From: an uncultured Duncaniella sp.
GTDB lineage: Bacteria; Bacteroidota; Bacteroidia; Bacteroidales; Muribaculaceae
Length of the DNA stretch: 64,000 bases
NCBI GenBank assembly: GCA_910576785.1
Contig: CAJTJG010000010.1
Span: 56,131-120,130 of the forward strand
Reading direction: 5' to 3'
This document shows, piece by piece, positions 9,219 through 16,382 of this stretch (its first letter is position 1; every line of letters begins with the position of its first letter). The translations under genes and the position numbers were made by a program. Below the pieces are notes generated by a model, which saw only the letters and a program-made list of their open reading frames with translations, did not search any database and was not told the DNA's origin.

Positions 9219-10163
9219 ATGTTCATCATGTCGCCCATAACAGTAGTCATTCCGGTATATAACCGCGCACATACGCTGCCTCGCACCCTGCGCTCCATCG
9301 AGAGTCAGAACATCGCGCCGGCCGCGGTTGTGCTTGTCGACAATAATTCGACCGACGGCTCGCTCCCGCTCATGCAGGAGTGGGCCGCGTCGCATGATAA
9401 TGTCATTGTGGTCAGCGAGAGGCGTCCCGGTGCTTCGGCCGCGCGTAACCGGGGGCTGAGTGAGGTGATGACGGATTGGACCATGTTCTTTGACTCTGAT
9501 GATGAGATGCTCCCCACCCACATAGAGGATTTCACCAGAGCTATCGCAGAAAACCCCGGCGTGGATATAATGGGACGCGATTATATGACTGAGCGTGAAG
9601 GCAAGCTGAGGCGGCAGTATTATTCTGCCTCCAATCCTGTGTTCAGCCACATATTCCGCAGTTCATTGTCGACGTTGAGATATGCGGCCCGCACCGAGCT
9701 TTTCAGGAGATGCGGCGGATGGAACATGGAGGTAGGTGGCTGGGATGATTATGAACTCGGCATGAGGCTGCTGATGGAGAATCCGGTGATGGGATCGGTG
9801 GGGGGCGATCCTTCTGCGATCGCTCATTTTGAAAGTGAGTCGCTTACGGGCGAGAGTTTTACGGCCCGTGGCGGAGAGTGGGAGAAGGTTCTCGCCACGA
9901 TGCGCCGTGTGGCGCATGAGCATGGCCGTCATGATGTGGACCGATGGCTTGACGCACGCTCCATGGTTCTTGCTGCCGAATATGCCATCGAGGCCCGCAA
10001 GCTTGACTGCGAAAAAATGCGCGGGCAGGCCGAAGCCTACTCGCGCGCACTTTATGAGGAGGTGATGGCACGTACCGACTGTCCGCGCCGCATGAATCTT
10101 ATATTCCGTTACCGCACTGTCTTCCCGCGGCTGGCCTGGGTGTTGGCACGGGCTATCCTGTAG
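9219..10163 (+). CDS. Family 2 glycosyltransferase
   Basis: 314 residues with a GT-A fold at the N-terminus: SPITVVIPVYNRAHTLPRTL, the nucleotide-binding VLVDNNSTDGS, and the metal-binding FFDSDDE near residue 90. It should transfer a sugar from a nucleotide donor to a glycan or lipid at the cytoplasmic face. Donor and acceptor cannot be read from sequence. It follows porN by 13 nt and may be transcribed with the por genes, though it need not be part of secretion. ATG at 9219 is used; ATG at 9228 (MSPIT) is also possible. Its last 55 nt overlap the 3' end of the convergent fucosidase gene. Confidence 0.9.
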   Translation: MFIMSPITVVIPVYNRAHTLPRTLRSIESQNIAPAAVVLVDNNSTDGSLPLMQEWAASHDNVIVVSERRPGASAARNRGLSEVMTDWTMFFDSDDEMLPTHIEDFTRAIAENPGVDIMGRDYMTEREGKLRRQYYSASNPVFSHIFRSSLSTLRYAARTELFRRCGGWNMEVGGWDDYELGMRLLMENPVMGSVGGDPSAIAHFESESLTGESFTARGGEWEKVLATMRRVAHEHGRHDVDRWLDARSMVLAAEYAIEARKLDCEKMRGQAEAYSRALYEEVMARTDCPRRMNLIFRYRTVFPRLAWVLARAIL

Positions 10164-12565
10164 CTCTTTCCGGCTTCGGTGGGGAGGTCATATTCGTAGA
10201 CCTTGCGCAGAAGCGGATGGCGGGGATTGATCTCGTCGGACACTATGGGAGCCGGAGTCTTGTGATTGAAGTAAAGCTCGTTGGGGTTATCTCCCTTGGC
10301 AGGAGTGAGTCCGTCGCCTTCGAGGGGGACATAGGAGCGCAGACGCAGGTTCCCGCCGAGGCGGGATGTCACTGTGGCTGTGCCGAGCTGTCCGCCATCC
10401 CAGTCCATATCCACCACAAAACCGCCACGGGCCACGAGTCCGTCCACAGATCCGTCGGGCCATACGTCAGGCAGAGCCGGGAGCAGATGGAGTGCGCCGT
10501 CATGGCTCTGCATGAGCATCTCGTTGACTCCGGCCGTGTAGCCGAAGTTGCCATCGATCTGGAACGGCGGATGAGCATCGAAAAGGTTCGGGTAGATACG
10601 TTCGCGGAGCATGTTGCTGATTATCTTGTAAGCGTGGTTGCCGTCCTGCAGACGTGCCCAGAGGTTGATTTTCCATCCTATTGACCATCCGGTGGCCTCG
10701 TCGCCACGCTGTATCATGGTGTTTCTCACGGCCTCGAACAGCAGCGGGTCGGCATAGGGCGAGATCTGGGCGGCGGGATACAGGCCGAAGGCGTGGGATA
10801 TGTGGCGATGGGTGTCCCTGGGCTTGTCATAGTCGCCGTCCCACTCCTGGAGCTGGTTGTGGCGTCCGATGCGCATGGGTGAGATGAGGGCCATCATGTT
10901 GCGCAGAGAGTCGGCATATGCTGGGGAAAGACCGAGAGTCTCGGTGGCCCGCAGGGTGTTGCCGAGCAGCTGGAAGGCAATCTGATTGTCCATGGTGCAT
11001 CCGGCCACGATCCACGCGCCGCCGAGAGCCGAGGGGCCATGCTCGGGCGACATGGAGGGGGCGCTCACCATATATCCGCTTTCGGGGTGTCTGGTGAGAT
11101 AGGAGAGGAAGAAGTCGGAGGCACCTTTCATCACGGGATAATATTCCTGAAGGAATTCCTTGTCGCCGGTGTGGAGATAGTGCTCCCAGAGGTGCGAGCA
11201 TAGCCACGCACCGCCGTTGGGCCATGTGCCGTAGTTAGCCTTGTCAACTACGCCCGAAGTGCGCCATATGTCCGTATTGTGGTGGGCCACCCATCCGGGA
11301 CAGCCGTACATCTCGCGGGCGGTCACGGTGGCGTTGTGCGACAGATCGTCGAGCAGAGTGAAAAGAGGGTTGTGGCACTCGCTGAGGTTTGATGTCTCGG
11401 CGGGCCAGTAGTTCATCTGCAGGTTGATGTTGATGGTGTATTTGCCATCCCAAGGAGCGTTTGGCTGATGGTTCCATATGCCTTGAAGGTTGGCTGCCTG
11501 ACCACCGGGCTGCGATGAGCTTATGAGCAGGTAGCGTCCGTACTGGTAGAGCAGCGCCGCAAGGCCCGGATCGGGCTCGGTGGCGTTCAGCTTGATGCGC
11601 CGGTCGGTGGTGAGCTCGTCTTTGCCGGTGGAGCCGAGATTGATGTTGACGCGGCCGAACTGTGTGCGGTAGCGGTCTATGTGCTCACGGCGCGCACGGT
11701 CGAAGGTTTTTCTCACTGCCTTGTCAAGGATGCTTTTGGATCGCTTCGTTGCCGAGGCCGACACATCATGGTAGTTCACGAAGTTGGTGGCCGAGCTGAT
11801 ATAGATCGTTGCTGCGGTGGCGCCGGTGAGAGTCAGCGAGTCGCCGCGGGCTGTGAGGGAGCCGCCGTCGGGCACTATCCTCACTCGGGTGTCGGCCTTG
11901 ATGACACCCTTCACGCCTTCATGGTCGGTGCCCTCGGAGGTCAGGACAAGTGTCTTGCCGTCACGGCTCACCTTGTGGGGCATTGGTGATGAGAATGAAG
12001 CCGAGAATGTCAGCGCTCCGGGCTTGGAGGCCTCTATGCGCATCATTATGACATCGTCGGGGAATGACGAGAATGTCTCGCGGGTGTATGTCACACCGTC
12101 GTGTACGTAGCGCAGTGTGGTGACAGCGCTGTCTATGTCGAGCACACGGCTGTAGGTTGTGCTGTCGGTGTCACCATGTCCGGGAAAACGGAGCTTCAGC
12201 GAGCCGATGGTCTGGTAAGGCATACCGTTGCGTCCGGTGAGGAATGTGGTGTCGATCATGGCCTGTGCCTCCTTGTTGCGGCCTTCGAAGATGAGTTTCC
12301 TTACTTCAGGCAGGGCGGCGAGCGCTCGGGGCGAATGATTGGTGTGCGGGCCACCGCCCCACATGGTCTCTTCGTTGAGCTGTATCTCTTCGATCTCAGT
12401 GCCGCCATAGATCATGGCGCCGAGGCGGGAATTGCCGATGGGGAGAGCCTCTACCCACTCCTGTGCAGGCCTGTTATACTTGAGCCGCAGCGGGGTGGCT
12501 GTCGCATCGGGCATCATCGCCGTGGCAAGGATGGCAGTAAGGGCTATTCGTGATGTGATTTTCAT
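10109..12565 (-). CDS. GH95-family alpha-L-fucosidase
   Basis: 818 residues with a signal peptide (MKITSRIALTAILATAMMPD...). The N-terminal beta domain begins LRLKYNRPAQEWVEALPIGN and has NEETMWGGG. The helical catalytic barrel carries NLQGIWNHQPNAPWDGKYT, NLQMNYWPAE and FQIDGNFGYTAGVNEML. In GH95 the Asn pair and the Glu/Asp of these blocks act in inverting hydrolysis of alpha-1,2-fucose, as on mucin and milk glycans. Other GH95 members act on alpha-L-galactose, so the substrate is not certain. No type IX C-terminal domain is present, so it is probably periplasmic or an outer-membrane-associated enzyme. The last 14 residues overlap the convergent glycosyltransferase gene. Confidence 0.92.
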   Translation of the reverse strand: MKITSRIALTAILATAMMPDATATPLRLKYNRPAQEWVEALPIGNSRLGAMIYGGTEIEEIQLNEETMWGGGPHTNHSPRALAALPEVRKLIFEGRNKEAQAMIDTTFLTGRNGMPYQTIGSLKLRFPGHGDTDSTTYSRVLDIDSAVTTLRYVHDGVTYTRETFSSFPDDVIMMRIEASKPGALTFSASFSSPMPHKVSRDGKTLVLTSEGTDHEGVKGVIKADTRVRIVPDGGSLTARGDSLTLTGATAATIYISSATNFVNYHDVSASATKRSKSILDKAVRKTFDRARREHIDRYRTQFGRVNINLGSTGKDELTTDRRIKLNATEPDPGLAALLYQYGRYLLISSSQPGGQAANLQGIWNHQPNAPWDGKYTININLQMNYWPAETSNLSECHNPLFTLLDDLSHNATVTAREMYGCPGWVAHHNTDIWRTSGVVDKANYGTWPNGGAWLCSHLWEHYLHTGDKEFLQEYYPVMKGASDFFLSYLTRHPESGYMVSAPSMSPEHGPSALGGAWIVAGCTMDNQIAFQLLGNTLRATETLGLSPAYADSLRNMMALISPMRIGRHNQLQEWDGDYDKPRDTHRHISHAFGLYPAAQISPYADPLLFEAVRNTMIQRGDEATGWSIGWKINLWARLQDGNHAYKIISNMLRERIYPNLFDAHPPFQIDGNFGYTAGVNEMLMQSHDGALHLLPALPDVWPDGSVDGLVARGGFVVDMDWDGGQLGTATVTSRLGGNLRLRSYVPLEGDGLTPAKGDNPNELYFNHKTPAPIVSDEINPRHPLLRKVYEYDLPTEAGKSYRIARANTQASRGKTVR

Positions 12566-12611
12566 GAATGTGGATGAATGGTGTTATTGTTCATGGTACA
12601 TAATAGAATCG

Positions 12612-12642
12612 CAAAATTATAAAAAAAGAGGACGTTTCACAA
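12612..12642 (-). promoter_or_regulatory. Promoter for the GH95 gene
   Basis: On the minus strand, TTG (12642-12640) and TAATTTTG (12619-12612) are 20 nt apart. The -33 element and spacer lie inside the terminator hairpin 12628-12649. The predicted start near 12605 gives a 40-nt leader. Confidence 0.55.
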
Positions 12643-12649
12643 CGTCCTC
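12621..12649 (-). terminator. Intrinsic terminator of the tadA-cobB transcript
   Basis: Read on the minus strand, GAGGACGTT (12649-12641) pairs perfectly with AACGTCCTC (12636-12628) around a 4-nt loop, followed by seven T (12627-12621). Confidence 0.8.
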
Positions 12650-12744
12650 CGTGCTTTAACCTAACTTTTTGTTGACATTAAATTGTCTTTTTCAAATGAA
12701 GCATTCTTTTCTGCATGCAAATTTAAACATAATCGGTGAAAATA

Positions 12745-12754
12745 CCCCCCCCCC
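12745..12754. repeat. C10 homopolymer tract
   Basis: Ten consecutive C on the plus strand, in AT-rich sequence between the cobB stop and its terminator. It lies in the 3' untranslated part of the cobB transcript, not in a gene. Confidence 0.9.
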
Positions 12755-12821
12755 GATTGTTAAGATTTGTTAATTTTTAAGCAGCAAAACTTAAAGGTTG
12801 TTTTGGGTAACAAATTAGTTC

Positions 12822-13517
12822 TTAGCATGAAAGTATATGGACGAGTTTTTCCATGCCTTGTGTGGCGGGGAGTGGGATCACATTGACACTCGCAGGCACG
12901 GGTGCCGGATGAGGGTCGATGTAGTAGACGGGGGTGTCCTGACGGACGTAATGCAGCAGGCTTGCCGCTGGATATACGGCCAGGGATGTGCCTATGACCA
13001 CGAATATGTCGGCCATTGAGGCCCATTCGATGGCACGCTCTATATTGGGGACGGCTTCCTGAAAGAAGACTATGTGCGGACGCACGTGGTCGCCGTTCGG
13101 TCCGAGTGTGTCGGGCGACGTCTCGAGGTGCTCCTCATCAAGAGTGTAGAGACGGGTGGGGTCGTCCATGGACCGGGCCTTCATCAACTCGCCGTGCAGA
13201 TGGAGCACACGTGAGCTTCCGGCGCGTTCATGCAGGTCGTCCACATTCTGGGTGATGACGTATACATCATAGTTCTTCTCCAGCTCCACGAGCAGTTCGT
13301 GCGCACGGTTCGGATGGCACTTCACGAGGCTCTTGCGGCGGTCATTGTAGAACTTGTGGACGAGTGCCGGATTGCGGGCGAAGCCTTCGGCGCTGCATAC
13401 ATCCATCACAGGATAGTTTTCCCATAGTCCGCCGGCATCACGGAATGTTGATATGCCGCTTTCGGCGCTTATTCCGGCACCGCTCGAGATGACGAGTCTT
13501 GGTTTTTTCTGTTCCAT
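12822..13517 (-). CDS. cobB: SIR2-family NAD-dependent protein deacylase
   Basis: 231 residues with sirtuin motifs in order: SSGAGISAESGISTFRDAGG at the N-terminus, TQNVDDLHERAGS in the middle, HLHGEL with the catalytic His, and IGTSLAVYPAASLL later. The FYNDRR segment matches the Tyr-x-x-Arg pair of class III (desuccinylase/demalonylase type) sirtuins. The usual zinc-binding cysteines between HLHGEL and VRPHIVFFQE are missing, so this module is shortened. It removes acyl groups from lysines using NAD in the cytoplasm. It starts 11 nt after tadA and probably shares its transcript. Confidence 0.9.
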   Translation of the reverse strand: MEQKKPRLVISSGAGISAESGISTFRDAGGLWENYPVMDVCSAEGFARNPALVHKFYNDRRKSLVKCHPNRAHELLVELEKNYDVYVITQNVDDLHERAGSSRVLHLHGELMKARSMDDPTRLYTLDEEHLETSPDTLGPNGDHVRPHIVFFQEAVPNIERAIEWASMADIFVVIGTSLAVYPAASLLHYVRQDTPVYYIDPHPAPVPASVNVIPLPATQGMEKLVHILSC

Positions 13518-13528
13518 AACTGAGGAGA

Positions 13529-13972
13529 TTATCGTTTAGATTTGAAAAAGTTCTGCATCAATGCCGCGCATTCATCGGCCAGCACACCGCCCGTCACCAC
13601 GGCTTTGGGATGGAACGGGGAGCGGGAGGGGAGAAATGAGCGGTAGCCGCGTTTGGAGTCGGGCGCCCCGTAGACTATCCTGCCTACCTGCGCCCATCCG
13701 ATGGCCCCCGCGCACATGAGGCATGGCTCCACGGTGACATAGAGCGTGCAGTCGCGCAGGTATTTTCCTCCGAGGGTCTGCGCCGCGGCAGTGATGGCCT
13801 GCATCTCGGCATGGGCCGATACATCGGTGAGAGCTTCGGTGAGATTATGACCTCGCCCTATCACAGATCCGCGAGGCGACACGATGACCGCTCCGATAGG
13901 TACCTCATCGGCAGCCAGAGCCTCCTCGGCCTCCTTGAGTGCAAGGCGCATATAGTATGTGTCACGATCCAT
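13529..13972 (-). CDS. tadA: tRNA adenosine(34) deaminase
   Basis: 147 residues of the cytidine/adenosine deaminase fold: the metal motif HAEM (His plus proton-shuttling Glu) and PCLMCAG with the two zinc cysteines, then the C-terminal helix ending NFFKSKR. TadA changes A34 to inosine in tRNA-Arg(ACG) so that it reads CGU, CGC and CGA. The frame extends upstream to 14194, but that part is translated from a tRNA gene, so the start is taken at MDRDTYYMRL (13972), 67 nt after the tRNA. The tRNA is tRNA-Arg(ACG), TadA's own substrate. cobB follows after 11 nt. Confidence 0.93.
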   Translation of the reverse strand: MDRDTYYMRLALKEAEEALAADEVPIGAVIVSPRGSVIGRGHNLTEALTDVSAHAEMQAITAAAQTLGGKYLRDCTLYVTVEPCLMCAGAIGWAQVGRIVYGAPDSKRGYRSFLPSRSPFHPKAVVTGGVLADECAALMQNFFKSKR

Positions 13973-14005
13973 AGGCTTACGGAAGAATTGATGATATGCA
14001 GAAAC

Positions 14006-14032
14006 GAGATTAACTGTCTGACAGTCAATCTC
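14006..14032 (-). other. Hairpin between tRNA-Arg and tadA
   Basis: A stem of about 12 bp with one G-U pair and a 3-nt loop lies just after the tRNA 3' end. It has no strong T run, so it looks more like a processing or pausing structure than a full terminator. Confidence 0.55.
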
Positions 14033-14039
14033 GCCTGAG

Positions 14040-14116
14040 TGGTGACTCCTACAGGATTCAAACCTGTAACCTTCTGATCCGTAGTCAGATGCTCTATTCA
14101 GTTGAGCTAAGGAGCC
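14040..14116 (-). tRNA. tRNA-Arg, anticodon ACG
   Basis: A full cloverleaf can be drawn on the minus strand: acceptor GGCTCCT/AGGAGTC, D stem GCTC/GAGC, anticodon stem TCTGA/TCAGA with loop CTACGGA (anticodon 14080-14082), T stem ACAGG/CCTGT with loop TTTGAAT, discriminator A and an encoded CCA (14042-14040). ACG is the tRNA whose A34 is edited to inosine by TadA, encoded directly downstream. Confidence 0.97.
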
Positions 14117-14138
14117 GTTGTTTTTCCTTTTTGCACTG

Positions 14139-14170
14139 CAAAGGTAGGGACTATTTTTGAATCCACCAAA
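14139..14170 (-). promoter_or_regulatory. Promoter for tRNA-Arg(ACG)-tadA-cobB
   Basis: On the minus strand, TTTG (14170-14167) and TACCTTTG (14146-14139) are separated by 20 nt, a full match to the Bacteroidota consensus. The start should fall near 14132, about 16 nt before the tRNA. Confidence 0.8.
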
Positions 14171-14288
14171 TTTTTTCCAAAAAAAATGCATCAAAATGAT
14201 AATTTTTGTCTGAAATGTGGATTTTATGCGCTTGTGAGGGTGGTGGAGTGGACTTTTTGGAGGTTGTTTTAGAGTTTTTCTCGTAATG

Positions 14289-14321
14289 TTTGGGATGTAT
14301 GGGGAATTTGATGTAATTTTG
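14289..14321 (+). promoter_or_regulatory. Promoter for the barrel-protein gene at 14350
   Basis: TTTG (14289-14292), 21 nt, TAATTTTG (14314-14321). The predicted start is near 14329, leaving a leader of about 20 nt. An intact promoter suggests the frameshifted gene is still transcribed. Confidence 0.65.
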
Positions 14322-14349
14322 ATGGATCACTCAACTATATGGATGAATT

Positions 14350-15080
14350 ATGCGAAGATTGATATTAGTGCTGCTCGCTGTTATGTGCATGGCTCCTTTG
14401 TGTGGAGCGCAGACTTCCAAGGAGGGTTTTCTGGATTTTGATATCCATGCCATGGTGGGAGGCAGCTACGTCACGGAAAACTATATGAGCTGTTTCAGCG
14501 AGATCTCCGATCTCAACACCAATATGGGCGTGCAGGTGGGTGTAGGTGCCGGCGCCCGATTTCAGCTGAAATCCTGGCTCAGGCTTGGCACGGAGCTGAA
14601 CTTCACGCGTTCTACGGGTTCGCTCGACATGGCTGTGACAGGCCATAAGGCTGCAAGTATATCCAACGTGTTTCAGCGCAACACGTATTATGCCTTCGAT
14701 ATACCTATATATATATATCCTGGACTCCCATGCTGGCCAAGGGGGTGATGTGGAATCTTGACGGAGGTCTGTATTATTCGTATGGGTCCGGTGGCAAGCA
14801 GGTCAATTCTATTTACGATGCCAAGACCAATGATCTCGGCCAGCTTATGACCACCCACACGAAGCTCGAGAGCGGATATTATGGCAGTGAGGGTTTCCTT
14901 ATAGGTATGAAACGTGCGGATATAGGTCTGCATGTGGCTACAGGCCTTACCTTTGCGTCGCATTTCCGCATAGGTGTGCGGGCGCATATAGGATTGAAGA
15001 ATGTGTCCAAATCCACGGGGCTTGTCAACCCGTCGTGTCATAATATATCGTTTGCCGGCACGATCGGATGGCAGTTCTGA
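14350..15080 (+). pseudogene. Outer-membrane beta-barrel protein, out of frame at a TA repeat
   Basis: The first part (14350-14748) encodes a signal peptide (MRRLILVLLAVMCMAPLCGAQ) and barrel strands, then goes out of frame after residues YIYPG. The second part continues in another frame (from about 14719) to TGA at 15078-15080 and ends in IGWQF, a typical barrel terminus. Removing one TA unit from the repeat 14706-14718 joins the two into one 242-residue barrel with no other fault (...DIPIYISWTPMLAKG). No internal stop or second lesion is seen, so the break is recent, reversible or a sequence error. The family cannot be named beyond opacity/porin-like barrel. Confidence 0.82.
14706..14718. 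repeat. TA dinucleotide repeat, (TA)6T, inside a coding region
   Basis: Thirteen alternating T/A bases inside the barrel gene. Five and a half units (11 nt) would keep the gene in frame; the present 6.5 units put it out of frame. Confidence 0.92.
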
Positions 15081-15111
15081 GCTATCTAATAATTGGACGG
15101 TGTTGCAAAAT

Positions 15112-15232
15112 ATAGAAGGATACAAAATGACAAAAAAGGACAAAAGTGACAAAAATATTAATTATCTGTGTGATAAATAATTACTTTCTGTCACTTTTGT
15201 CCTTTTTTGAGCTTTTGTATCTTTCTATAAAT
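15112..15232. terminator. Long hairpin, copy B of the repeated intergenic family; bidirectional terminator
   Basis: Left arm 15112-15153 and right arm 15185-15232 pair over about 40 bp with few mismatches; the core is GGACAAAAGTGAC. Lying between the convergent barrel and thioredoxin genes, it can end both transcripts. Arms share sequence with copies A and C, most clearly C (AGAAGGATACAAA). Confidence 0.75.
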
Positions 15233-15301
15233 TATGACACAGCCTCATTTTGATACGCCGCCATAAATTGTGATACTTTTTCGTTTGGCGGATAAGGGAT
15301 G

Positions 15302-15610
15302 TTATTTGCCGGGCTCCATCTGTATGCGGAGTTTCTCCTCGAGCACTTCGAGTTGCTGAAGGCCTGAGGCTCTCCACTGCGGCATGCCGTTCTTGAAGAT
15401 GATGAGGGTGGGGACGCTGCGGATCTGATACTCGGCTGAGAGATCAGGATTGCGGTCGACGTCTATTTTGACGATTGAGGCATCGTCGCCCACTTTCTTT
15501 TTCAATTCCTCGAGCACTGGACCCTGCATCTTGCACGGACCGCACCATGTGGCGAAGAAGTCTACCAAGGTCGGCTTGGAGCTGCTGATGATATCTTTGA
15601 ATTCACTCAT
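15302..15610 (-). CDS. trxA: Thioredoxin
   Basis: 102 residues with the active site ATWCGPCKM near residues 20-28, DVDRNPDLSAEYQIRSVPT with the cis-Pro loop, and LIIFKNG: a complete single-domain cytoplasmic thioredoxin without a signal peptide. It reduces disulfides of cytoplasmic proteins using thioredoxin reductase, which is not in this window. It lies 86 nt downstream of the DJ-1 gene on the same strand, so the two may share a transcript related to redox balance. Confidence 0.94.
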   Translation of the reverse strand: MSEFKDIISSSKPTLVDFFATWCGPCKMQGPVLEELKKKVGDDASIVKIDVDRNPDLSAEYQIRSVPTLIIFKNGMPQWRASGLQQLEVLEEKLRIQMEPGK

Positions 15611-15696
15611 GACATTGTGTTGTTATATCGGTTAATTGATTGTTCAAGTGAATTTATAACGCTCTGTGGGGTCTTTTGGTTTTTTGATGGAGGGTT

Positions 15697-16251
15697 TTAC
15701 AGCAGAATGCCGGATGCTACTGTAGCTGCGGCGTCAGCGCCTTTGAGTCGGGCTATGAGTGCGAGTGCGAAGGGGATGGCCGATGACGGGCCGTTGGCCG
15801 TGATGATGTTACCGTCCTCAACCACTCGCTCGGCTACATGGGTGGCTCCTGCGGTGGCAAGCACGCTCTCAAAGCCGGGATAGCATGTGGCTCTGTGTCC
15901 GTCGAGCAGGCCGATGGAGGCAAGGAGCACGGCCGGAGCAGCGCATATGGCTGCGATGAGGCCTCCGGCTGCATTCTGGGCCTTGAACGCCTCGCGCACG
16001 GCTTCGCAGTCGTGGAGGTTCTGTGCTCCGGGCATTCCCCCCGGGGCTATGAGCATGTCGGCTCCGCTGAAGTCAGCTCCGGCGATAGTCATGTCGGCTT
16101 TGACTGTGACGCCATTGGCGCCTGTCACCTCCAGGCCATCGTTGATTGATACTGTGGTTACGTCTATGCCTGCACGGCGCATGAGATCGACGGGGCTTAG
16201 GGCCTCGAGCTCCTCGAAGCCGTTGGCCAGAAATAGATATGTCTTTGCCAT
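15697..16251 (-). CDS. DJ-1/PfpI-family protein
   Basis: 184 residues of the class I glutamine amidotransferase-like fold. The N-terminus LFLANGFEELEALSPVDLMR carries the conserved Glu, and AAICAAPAVLL carries the nucleophilic Cys in its sharp turn. The pattern fits the DJ-1 branch (YajL/ThiJ type), implicated in handling oxidative or carbonyl stress; the exact reaction is debated for this family. Cytoplasmic, no signal peptide. Thioredoxin follows on the same strand. Confidence 0.9.
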   Translation of the reverse strand: MAKTYLFLANGFEELEALSPVDLMRRAGIDVTTVSINDGLEVTGANGVTVKADMTIAGADFSGADMLIAPGGMPGAQNLHDCEAVREAFKAQNAAGGLIAAICAAPAVLLASIGLLDGHRATCYPGFESVLATAGATHVAERVVEDGNIITANGPSSAIPFALALIARLKGADAAATVASGILL

Positions 16252-16277
16252 TTGTAAATACTTTTGTTATTGATTCG

Positions 16278-16285
16278 CAAATATA
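16278..16285 (-). promoter_or_regulatory. -7 element of the DJ-1 promoter
   Basis: TATATTTG on the minus strand, about 27 nt before the DJ-1 start, fits TAnnTTTG. No clear -33 TTTG is seen at the right distance. Confidence 0.45.
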
Positions 16286-16308
16286 ACATCTTTCAGGGGG
16301 ATTTTTAT

Positions 16309-16316
16309 TACTTTTG
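16309..16316 (+). promoter_or_regulatory. -7 element of the apbE promoter
   Basis: TACTTTTG fits TAnnTTTG and lies about 67 nt before the apbE start. The -33 element is not obvious. It is back to back with the DJ-1 promoter. Confidence 0.45.
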
Positions 16317-16382
16317 CCCCGAAATTTATGTTGTCGAGGTACGGACGCATATTTTATAATAATGTATATATAGTGTATCACT

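Noticed and set aside
10109..12565. GH95 enzyme as type IX secretion cargo
   Set aside because: No C-terminal sorting domain is visible; the protein ends in a short basic tail.
13973..14194. N-terminal extension of the tadA frame up to 14194
   Set aside because: The extra residues are the minus-strand tRNA-Arg gene read as protein (SLAQLNRASDYGSEGYRFES is a common tRNA artefact). The tRNA and its promoter explain the sequence.
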